Assembly: GCA_014773175.1 (NCBI GenBank)
Contig: VXCM01002787.1
Location: forward strand, 62,001-126,000
Reading direction: 5' to 3'
DNA from: Lucifuga dentata
Taxonomy: Eukaryota > Chordata > Actinopteri > Ophidiiformes > Bythitidae
DNA length: 64,000 nt
The translations under genes and the position numbers were made by a program. The notes under the pieces were generated by a model. The model made no database searches and was not told the origin of the DNA. It saw nothing but the letters and a program-made list of their open reading frames with translations. This document shows, in pieces, positions 54,953 through 64,000 of the stretch (position 1 is its first letter; every line of letters starts with the position of its first letter).

Positions 54953-56897
54953 GAGGGAGAGGGAGAAGGAGGAGAATAGAGGGTATTAAGTTGGAAGTTG
55001 AAAAGAACAGAAGAAAAGAGGAGGGGATGGACTGAGGCTGTGAAACGACAAAAAACTGAAACAGGGTGAGTTGGAAGGCAAACACAAGCAGTCATGCGTT
55101 TAAATACATGCACACCAATGTGTTTCATAGGTTTATAACCCGCCTCCTACGCCATCAACCACATTCATAGAAAGAGCCAGTTGTCATGTAGAGTCTTAAC
55201 CGGTTTCTATAGGCTTCCACCCACCATCACGGCACACGAGTAGACTCACAAAGCTACTACATGTGATCCTGCACCCATTATATGGCAAATTGTTTCACAA
55301 AGACAGATATATATGGAGACCACTAACAGCCAGTACTCTCAAGTGGCTAAAGCAACGGCGATCTATCTTCTCTCATTAACTGAAAGTGAGGGAAAGCAGA
55401 ACACTTACACACACACATGTACAGAAGCATGAACCAGCAGCAAAAAAAAAGCCACTAATCAACTCCCGCAGGCTTTCATCCCCTCACTGTGGCTACATGC
55501 AATCAGGAGCTGTGGTAATCAGACTGCAACCTTTGTCTTAACCCAAAAATCAGCTTTACACAACATGTAGCACTGTGTGTTTGACTATCAGATTTTCCTA
55601 TAATTTTATTGAAAGTGAGTGTGTACTGAAGCATAAAGAGAGATCTTGAAATTTTAATATACTTCAGATGTCATCTGTACTCTGCAGTAGGTTTTAGATG
55701 CTGAGCCTTTTCCATTCTCACATCCCAAATGTCACATAAAAGGCTAAAAAAAAATCATTTAACTTTAGCCACATAACTCCTATCACTGCAAGAAAAGTTA
55801 CTCCAGAGTCCACACAGTGATTAAAAGACCCACTTCACTGAATTGTTATATGTAGGTATGTTGCAGGCGTTTGAGAAAAGTACCGCTGTGCACAAATAAA
55901 TTACAGCCTGCGGGATATCATGTTATGTCACGACGTATTGCTGCCCACAAGAAACATGATTAGAAAATGATGAAAACAAGAATCTCCAACTTACTTCAAA
56001 CACTAAATTAAATTGATCAAGCAAATGACAAATTATTGAAAACAAAAATGGCACCCAACCTAATTTATGTTGCTTGGAAACCTTATGACCAGTTGTTATA
56101 TTATGCTGAAAAGGACTGATTAGGTGAAGGTTTTTCAAATTAACAAAAGATAAACACTCTTGGCAATTTTTCAGGTGTCTTTGCAGCTTGTCTTCATGCG
56201 TCTAAGAGCATGGAAAAATACACTGAACAAATGCCATTGTAGGCAATGCTGTGCAGCTGCAAGGTTTGAGCATGGCACTAATGTAACTCAATGAGTAGCT
56301 GCCTTAGCACTGAGGGAATATTAAAATATATGTATACTTGGCAATGAAAGGCCAGTTGAAATGCAGTATCTCCTTAATGGCATTTAATTGCTTTAAATAA
56401 TTGTTTGGACAGGCGACAGTCTGAAGTGAGGTCAGTTTGAACTGTTTCACTCTAATAATGCAGATGGAGATCGACTGATGGAAGCCCTTGTCAGCTCAGA
56501 AATTATCACCGACACACAGCTAGCTTAGCCAATCACAGGCAGACAGTGCAGGAGGAGGTGCAGCTCAAGGATGGGGATGTCGAGATTTGCTGGGGAGTTT
56601 CAATGTTATAAAGAGCTGACTGGTGACACTTAGTGGCTTGATGGAGTAACTACAGGCAGGTAGGTTTACATATTTAATAAGACAATGTCAAATTATTAGA
56701 CTGATCAATTTCTATTATTACTGGATAACAAAAACAGCCTTTTGAATATTCTACCAAGCATTCTGTAACATTTGTGGTAGTTGAGTGGGTAAAGCTCTAG
56801 CGCCACACACAGCCAGGTGTATATATCCCTCTCATGATGAAAATGTATTCACCAATGATTTTGCATTTTGGATAAAACTGTATCCAGACTGACACAA

Positions 56898-56946
56898 AAA
56901 AAAAATCCAAAAAAAAAAAAAAAAAAANAAAAAAAAAAAAAAAAAA
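56898..56946. repeat. poly-A run containing one undetermined base
   Basis: Homopolymer A of nearly 50 bp with an N at 56928. The N sits in low-complexity sequence, as at 9439, and probably marks an unresolved assembly join rather than biology. Confidence 0.9.
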
Positions 56947-57797
56947 CATTAATATTTTTAGCCGTGACTTCTGGTTAAGCATCAGAAGACTTTCAAAATT
57001 CATCTGGACAAGCTGTGCTTCATTTACATGAAGTGATGAGCGAAGGGGCATGACTCCTGTTGATCGTTTTCGGGGTGGAGACACGATTAGCAGTCTCCCA
57101 CGCTCTCCCTGTTTACATGTGCCCTGTTCGGTCTCTGCTGTCAACTAAAAGCAGTTCCAAAACAGGACACAGCGAACTGTCAGACAAGACAGGAAACAGT
57201 CAGGATGTCACTAAAACAGCTGTAGCATTACTGGAACAACTGCAGTTTGATAGATATATGATTATGTTTTTCTGGGATGAAATAATCAGTTTTCGGACTG
57301 CATCTGCGTGGAGGCCTGCTGAAACCACGCATACATCACCTTCCCCCTTCACAGACACAATACACATTCACATTAACATATGGATGAGCACCCAAGAACT
57401 CCTCAAGATCCCCTGCTGTTCTCGTCCCCTCATTTAGTTGTAAAACTTGCAGAGCAGATACTGTAAAGACAACGAAACAGAACTTCTAAATTTCTCTGAC
57501 CTCCCAAACACCATGGTAACCAGAGGTTATCACCTTAGAGAGACTTGGTAACACTTTGATCTTTAAAGCTCCTCTGCAATGAAAGAAAAGAACATACAGT
57601 CACTCTTATCTGCATTTGAGTGTCTCACAAGCTCCCTTCCCCAAATGGTCACTTCAATGGCTCCAGATTGTCTACAAGCCAAGGACTTCACAGAGTTAAA
57701 GAACTGATCTCACTACACCAAATAAGACTCTTAATTCAGAATCTATTCAGGAAACAAGAAGATGTCTGAATTTATTTAGAGTCATGAAATAAATGAG

Positions 57798-57803
<6 letters not shown>

Positions 57804-57839
<36 letters not shown>
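57804..57839. repeat. (CT)n microsatellite
   Basis: Uninterrupted CT dinucleotide run of about 36 bp in the long intron. Confidence 0.95.
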
Positions 57840-57840
<1 letters not shown>

Positions 57841-58369
57841 AGTACCTTAAAACTATGTTCAGATATTGAAATTCATTTTCAATACTACATGCTTTTGTTG
57901 TACTTGTATTTGTGTTTATTTAGTTAAAGGATTTAGTTTTATGTGTTACATTTCTCCAACATACTTCTTAAATCACAGAACATCACATTGTTATTTTATG
58001 ATCCTTTAAGTTCACACAAAATCTATTTTGACAATCTACAACAATCTAAGCTTTTGTTTTATCTTTGTAATGTTTAGAATACTTGCATTGATGCAGAAAT
58101 AGATTTAGTTAATCAAAGATCATCAAATTTCATAATAGTGTTTTAGATGTTTAGATTTTGTGATAAATTCCTATTAGACAACAAAAGAGATGATTTATTT
58201 GTGTAACATGGTTTTATTTGTGCTAGCATGTCATACTGTGAATTTACTACGTGAAATTTCTATGTATCATGCTTTGACAATGGGAAATGAGTGGACTTAG
58301 TATAAGTATAGGTTATGTTTCTGTAATATCACAGAAATTAAGCTGCTCCAGGCTGCTGCCTGCCTTCAT

Positions 58370-59060
58370 GACATCATCGGGAAAAGCTCCTATGAGAACA
58401 AAGCATGGGCGTGTTCTTCACAACGCGCGAAGGGCTTTTCTCTTTAAAACTCCACGCAGCCCATTGTTTGAGGCTTTTTGTTGTTATCTCTCTTGGCTTT
58501 CTTTCCTTTTTCCTTTTGTTGCTGCCCTCTCTACACCGCGTGGCGGCTTCTCTTCTCTTCTTGTCTCCTTTCTTCACCGCGTTGCTAAAACAACGGCTAG
58601 CGGTTCTTTATTTTAAAGTAATCTCAAGTAATTTTATTAGCTGTTCTAAGAAGTTTTTGCCTGAATCAGCGATAGATGTTATCACGACCTCCACGTGGTT
58701 TCATTCAAGCTATTCAGTTCTAGCTACGGTTAGTTCTCCAAGTTAGCTGCTCTGCTACGTGCCATCGGCTCCGCTGACCACGTTGGGTAAACTCCAGCAC
58801 TGCAATCCGGTTCGACCTGAAGTCCAGCTCCCAGCTCCAGCTGTTCGTCGAGAAGTGCGCTGATCTGGTTCCAAAGGAAGACCCGTTTGTTCGGATCCGT
58901 GACGACGGCCGCGAGTCCGAACATCCTACCCGAATCCTGAGGACTGCCTGCACCACGCTTCCTTCACACGACGTGACCCAGCTGCTGAGCGCCTGAGTCA
59001 AGACTGGCGATCCGACTTTCCCACATCATTGGAGTGACTAAGCCCAACGTAAGATCTTGT
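58370..59060. promoter_or_regulatory. CpG-dense island inside an AT-rich intron
   Basis: About 690 bp with roughly 45 CpG dinucleotides, in sharp contrast to the CpG-poor intron on both sides. It includes a CRE-like TGACATCA near 58369-58376, a TTTAAAA TATA-like element near 58443, a CACGTG E-box near 58691, and on the plus strand a good 5' splice site (CAAC|GTAAGA) near 59048, followed by an AATAAA near 59309 and a TTTCAG near 59350. It could be an alternative or antisense promoter with a first exon, or a CpG-rich transposon/solo LTR. I cannot distinguish these by eye. Confidence 0.4.
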
Positions 59061-62000
59061 CTTTGCCGATGTTAAAGTGATGCAGCCTAACTACGTTATT
59101 TTCCCATTTCCATATCTTTCTTACCAACCATTTTCTATTTTCATAATTGCCGTACTAACTCCGTAAAGTAAAGCTAGACTCAGTCAACGTTAGAATAGGT
59201 TAGGATTTTATTTTGAAAATCCACCAGTTTTCCGTTGTCAAACCTGGTTTTCATTTCTCACATAATATCTACCTCATTTGTATATTTTTATATTTCTCAT
59301 CTGTAAATAAATGTTAACCTGTGCAATAGTACTTTGTTTGCCTGTTTCAGTTCGGAGAAGAAATCACTGGATGAGTCAAAAACCATTACTTTTCAGGTTT
59401 GAGCCCGAATATTAAGTTAAGATCTGAGACTGAATATTAATTAAATAATCAAAATATTAAGTTTAAACGACTTAATTTTCCACATAACGTGAATGGTGTC
59501 CAGTTTAAATAAGATTAATATTTCTTTATTGAAATTATGATCTTAACATTGCAAATTTGCATACCATTACTTTATCTTAATTAATATTCATATACTACTG
59601 TTATGCATAATCTATATTTATGCTACACAGCTCTAAATTAAAATAATTTGAGTTAGGCAAGAGATAGCGAGCTGTCTCAGCCAGCTGACAGACAGAGGCG
59701 TGAGACAGACAGTGATGGCACCACCACCTCCCCTCTATCTTCTCATAGCATGAAAGTAATGACGAGTAACAGTTATGACCTAAATGAAAACTGATAGCTC
59801 AGTGTGACAGCCCTTCAGACTGGCTGACATGCTGATTCACCATTTCACACCTATTATGTCCTGCAGCGCCAGAGGATTGTTTCCAGAAAAGACATCTTCA
59901 TCATCATAATCCTCATCATGATCAGCCCTATGTGCCCAATGGGAATAATGTGGAGATTACAGATTTCTCTTATGATCTGGGCTATATTTCTAAGTAGCTA
60001 AAAATATCCTTGTCACGTGGCTCACGGCAAATACAGCCACGGTGGCTTCAAGATGAAACTTTTTTTTGGCTATCTGATTTAATATATGTCATACAACAAA
60101 TATAACAAATACTCTAACACAATATAAAACCAAATATAAGTTAAAGACAGACACATTTTAAGACCACCAATTTTGTGCCTACACATTTAGAATGAAGTCA
60201 CCACTAAAACCATCTGTAAGTAGAAGTATAGTTATTAGATTTTGATATACAATACATTAAAATATTTTTATCATTACCAAATATGTGATGTGTAAGATTC
60301 TGAGTGTATTTTGTGTGAGTACACGGTAGAGTATGTGATCCTGCTGATCCATGTTTTAGGGAAACCCAGCATGTGTGACTGGAGTTTCTCACTGCAGAGG
60401 TCTGCGTCTCCTGAACTCAGTAACTATTCTCTGTTGCATCCTCTGTCACTTTCTCTATTTTTTGCTGTTTTGCTTTTATTTTTTTCCCCTCATTCATTTC
60501 TTCTCTTTTTTTTCCTGCATAATTCCCTTGCTCTCTCGACCTCTATATCCCGGTGTTCTGCTGACTCACGCTCGCTGCAGCATCATGCGCTCCTGTTTCT
60601 GTGGTAACCAGCTGGTGGTGTCACCTTGTCAGGGGGATGATGCCGTCTCACAGCGCATTCTAGTGGTCAATTGTGCAGCTACAACCGCACCGTGACCCGA
60701 TTTCAAGTAAAGGGAGCAAAAAAGCTTTTTAACTTTGCCCAACAAAAGATACAAACTTGGACTGAAAATGTATTTTCTTTGGTCTCAGTGGGTTTAAAAT
60801 GTTTCTTTTGTCTGGACCACAGCTGACAGAAGTACTTGGACCCAATTACAATAGGAGTCCCAAAGTAATGATTTGCCAGCCGAGTATAATCCTGTCTGCA
60901 GGCGACGGTGATGTTGGAACATTTGGTGGAGATTATACCTCATCAAACCTAGCTCGGATGACTGACTAAATATAATCACGCTGTCCTTCAGACAACATTT
61001 CCTCCAGCAACAGTTGCAGATGAAACCTGTCTAAAACTTGATATAGAATACAAAAGATAGGTGTGATAGGTGTGTTGCTCTAAAATTGAATCTGACCCTT
61101 GCTTATTACCTAAATTACATACATAAAAGCAATCTGGTGATAACTTGGATACTGACCTGACATCGTTGATATGGCGGATGGCATGCATGTATGTTCTGGT
61201 CTGTCTATTTTTCTATATGATTGGTCACATATTTGAGTATTCCTTCTATCTCTTCTATTTCTGACAATATTGGAGCCCATTCAGCCTAGCCACATTTTTA
61301 AAGGGACCATTTCAGTGGGAACACAGCATGTCCGATATGCTGGAATACACTGTAAATCCAGGATCATCAGATTAATGCTGGAGGGGCTGAACATGTTGTC
61401 CATTTTGCAGCCCTTGCCTGGGACGTCAAACTGCCAAACTACAAGCATAATTCTGTTCTAAAATCATCACGACTTGCTGCAATGGCCTCTTCAATAAAGG
61501 AACGAAATAAAATAAAACAAACAGGTACACTTACACACAGACAAACAACAAAAGGGATTCACAGACATGTCCAAACACCTAAGTACATGGTGTAAAACAC
61601 TAATAACCATCAAATACATTGAACATGTGAAAGTATATAATGCATAAAATCCAGAAGGAAGTGCTTAAACACCATATTATCTCCTTATAAGGTCCATTCT
61701 CACTCGCTGTACAAAGTGAAGCACTGAAGTAAACCATCTTACCAGCAGGACACACTCTTACACACACACTGCATCTGGCTCAGAGTTGCCACAAAAAAGC
61801 ACAATGCACACAAACATAACCATACACAAAGCACTCACACACGCTATCTCATTTGCAGTCAGTAGTGGAGAAAACAACCTCATCTGTTGCATAACCAATA
61901 CTGGTTTACTCACACACTGCTAACACTCACACGCACACACCAAAACTTGCCCTGGGCACGGACATCATCTCTAATCCTCACAGCTGACAGAAATGCTGCT

Positions 62001-62292
62001 GAATAACAACAGCACAACACAGAACAATTTGCTTTCTTTTAAATCCATTCAAAACGCAGACTGAATTACCACTGTAATGATGTGGGCTCTAATTCAACTG
62101 TTACATAATCAGACAGAGCCATTATTTTAATTATAAGCTGGATCCAAGAAGTCACTGTCATTGCCATTAAGCTTTTCCGATGCGGAATTTGGGGAAAACT
62201 GACTTCCTGATTTGACTGGATTGATGACTAATTGAATCCAACGCAGGAAACGCAGAGCACGAGCCACAAAGCAGCGTGCGATGGGCACAGAC

Positions 62293-62385
62293 CTGGAAAT
62301 GGAGGATGATGGTCCAGATGAGACCCAACGTCAACTTGGGGTTCCCGTCAGTTATATCGTCATTCCTGATGTTCACAAGTTTGAC
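62293..62385 (-). CDS. macf1: macf1 exon 2 in window: end of CH1 domain
   Basis: 93 bp, phase 0 to 0, acceptor TCTTTAG and donor GTCTGT. It encodes 31 residues containing [20 protein letters not shown] and ending IWTIILHFQ, the highly conserved last helix of CH1. In the canonical transcript it joins directly to the CH2 exon at 46316. The donor is also compatible in phase with any phase-0 alternative exon in the 16-kb intron that follows. Confidence 0.95.
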
Positions 62386-63905
62386 CTAAAGATGGAAAAA
62401 AAACAGAGATTTTGTGATTTGATTTCTAGCAGAGGAAGACTAAAAAAAGTGAGTTTCTGACGCCAGAACAAGAACTGAAATAATCCTGGTAAAATGTTAT
62501 GTTACACACCCATTTCAGTTAACTGAAAATACCCAGAAACTAAAAGATTATGTGAAAAGAGACAAAAACAGGAATCACCAACTGCATGATGGAAGGAATT
62601 GAGATGATCTGATATGACAAAAAATCAAATATTTTGCCCCAAATGCTGCCTCTGTACGAACAGACGGAACAGAAGAACACCTGTAATCTGTTACTTTACT
62701 GTTCAAGATTTAAAAAGTAATTCTGTGACACACAACGGCGTGCACCATGCACTGAGAGCTTGTTAAATCATGTAGTGCCTCTGGTTACGTGCTGCATAAT
62801 TAGAGAGACTATGATAAAAGGCCAGTGATGCACCACTACTGCGCCTGGAAGCATGACGATGATGACTGTCTAAGAAAAAGGGGGAACAGAGAAAAACAGA
62901 GGAGAGGAAAGAAAGCTGGAGAGGGACAGAGGGGAAGAGATAAAGACGCTGTTAGAGAGCGAGATGAAAGTGAGAGTATATGCGGCTTATTGCTGATACG
63001 TGGATGAAGGAGGACTGTGTATGCAGTTCAGGTAGGAGCCAAAGAAGTGATGGGATACTGCATACGTTGCAGCTCTCTCCAATGCACCAATACGTCTTTT
63101 GGCACAAGAGGCTGCACAGTACAAAGCTTAACAGCACATGCAATTACCTGCTTTAAGCTGATTCCGCCACATTGGCCTATAAACTTTATGCAAAAAGCTT
63201 GCAGTTGTTTTCTGCTTTATTTCAGTTCATTTTAGCAAGTGAGAGTAATGCCATTTGAACTAGAATTGCTCAAAATCTCAAAGGGGAAGTGTCTGCCCCT
63301 TTCAAAGAGAAATTTGGTTGTAGATGGGCACAAAGAGGAAGATACAGACATTCATTACTCATCGTCGAACATTTGGAAAGCCTACCACAACAACACGAGC
63401 CCACACTGCGGCCCGAAATGACACGTGAAACGAGATAAATAACAGCAAACAGCACAGACATGTCCATCATCCTAAAGTCACAAATGACATTAATAGATCT
63501 GAAACCAGAACTGTTTCAATGTTATGAGATGGAAGGTTACCAAAACATAAGTTAAATTACGAGCCTATCTGCATTCATAATTGGGAATGTGATTGTAAAC
63601 AAGCAGAATATAAAATGCAAGTTCAGATTTTCGACATGTGTGTGACAACAACTTCGTAACACTGGTCTCATCTGCTGCCTGATTATGGTAAAGAGAAATG
63701 AAGACATTAGCTGCAGGTGCTAGTTGACCCTTGATTTGATCCAGACACATACATGTGTGATCTAATCTACTGTCAGCATCTATGAGCACCACTGTACTCA
63801 GCACAGCACTCTTTCTGAGAGTGACTTTTTCTTGACTCATATGGGTTGCAGTGTACACGACTTTGTACAGCACAGTGTGTGTCTGAGTGTGTGTGTGAAC
63901 ATTAC
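62386..63905 (-). other. macf1: intron between the two CH1 exons
   Basis: 1.5-kb intron. It is mostly AT-rich unique-looking sequence with a short purine-rich stretch near 62870-62940. I see no exon-like block, and no conserved element is recognisable by eye. Confidence 0.7.
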
Positions 63906-63983
63906 CTGTCTCTGTTTGAGGAAGTCCAGGGCGATTTGGACATTCTGTAATCGATGAAATCTCATTCGGCCCTTTTCTCTGGG
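63906..63983 (-). CDS. macf1: macf1 exon 1 in window: CH1 domain, middle part
   Basis: 78 bp, phase 0 to 0, with acceptor TTTCCAG before 63983 and donor GTAAT after 63906. It encodes 26 residues ([13 protein letters not shown]... ALDFLKQRQ), the classic central segment of the first calponin-homology domain of spectraplakins. CH1 carries the main F-actin-binding surface. The preceding exons, with the start of CH1 and the canonical N-terminus, are upstream of the window. Confidence 0.93.
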
Positions 63984-64000
63984 CTGGAAAGGACAGAAGA

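Larger units (their letters stand above)
51868..62292 (-). other. macf1: long intron, upstream and 5'-UTR side of the alternative first exon
   Basis: About 10.4 kb without supported coding sequence. It holds a CpG-dense island (58370-59060), several microsatellites, a poly-A run with one N (56898-56946), and near 54450-54700 a pyrimidine-rich moderately CpG-containing stretch that may belong to the promoter or 5' UTR of the alternative first exon. Open frames scattered through it lack splice signals and family similarity. Confidence 0.6.
1517..63983 (-). other. macf1: macf1 gene, internal part (spectraplakin); whole-gene span in window
   Basis: Sixty-one exons on the minus strand join with matching splice phases into one 5,413-codon open frame, in the order CH1 end, CH2, plakin domain with SH3, plakin-repeat exon, spectrin repeats. 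Assignment to MACF1 rather than its paralogue dystonin rests on remembered similarity in diagnostic stretches: the [19 protein letters not shown] region, GVIDLGTVE at the start of the plakin-repeat exon, IHTCKDLTE in the rod, and LIKWIEETT in the plakin domain. MACF1 crosslinks F-actin and microtubules in the cytoplasm and at the cell cortex. Both ends of the gene lie outside the window. Which teleost co-orthologue (macf1a or macf1b) cannot be decided here. Confidence 0.95.

Noticed and set aside
56770..56950. tRNA-derived SINE
   Set aside because: The stretch near 56778 resembles a box A and is followed by poly-A, but no box B or tRNA fold is visible.
1517..63983. Assignment of the gene to dystonin (dst) rather than macf1
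   Set aside because: The two are close paralogues, but the exon at 29449 ([19 protein letters not shown]), the exon at 30220 (LIKWIEETT), the plakin-repeat start (GVIDLGTVE) and the IHTCKDLTE junction agree with MACF1 as I remember it and differ from dystonin.
1..64000. CRISPR arrays, operons, tRNA or rRNA genes
   Set aside because: None seen; the tandem repeats present are simple microsatellites of a eukaryotic genome.

Overview
The window looks like part of a vertebrate nuclear genome, most likely a ray-finned fish. It holds one large multi-exon gene on the minus strand, which I identify as macf1 (microtubule-actin crosslinking factor 1, also called ACF7), a giant spectraplakin. I can place 61 shared coding exons between 63983 and 1517. 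After removing two assembly duplications they give about 16.2 kb of coding sequence, or 5,413 codons, in one uninterrupted frame. The gene is open at both ends: the extreme N-terminus with the first half of CH1 lies beyond 64000, and the rest of the spectrin rod, the EF hands and the GAR/GSR tail lie below position 1. The fish origin is inferred from many short introns, abundant (CA)n and (GA)n microsatellites, a 5'-truncated jockey/CR1-like LINE, and vertebrate-type protein similarity. Nothing fixes the species or the paralogue (macf1a or macf1b).

Layout in transcript order, high to low coordinate. 63983-62293: end of CH1. 51867-50659: an alternative first exon of 403 codons starting MGNSMGC, a predicted myristoylation/palmitoylation signal; it splices into CH2 and so skips CH1. 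46316-45327: CH2. 45085-27979: plakin domain, made of spectrin-type repeats with an SH3 domain split over 36058-35841 and 33366-33212. 25104-18919: one 6,186-bp exon with about 20 plakin-repeat units and a roughly 875-residue Lys/Glu-rich tail, the insert that defines MACF1b-type isoforms. 18829-1517: the first part of the spectrin-repeat rod.

The modules form one cytoskeletal linker. Paired CH domains bind F-actin, the plakin domain and plakin repeats serve junction or intermediate-filament/Golgi type interactions, and the spectrin rod spaces these from the C-terminal microtubule-binding end, which is outside the window.

The most notable observations are: a lipid-anchor alternative first exon with two overlapping upstream ORFs; a LINE whose (ATTTC)n tail forms the polypyrimidine tract of an exon; two apparent GC-AG introns; a candidate 15-nt microexon before the plakin-repeat exon; a small cassette exon bracketed by (CT)n tracts; a CpG-dense island in the 10-kb intron upstream of the alternative first exon; and single N bases flanked by perfect 61-64 bp duplications, two of which falsely break coding exons. 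I found no second protein-coding gene, no RNA gene and no CRISPR array.
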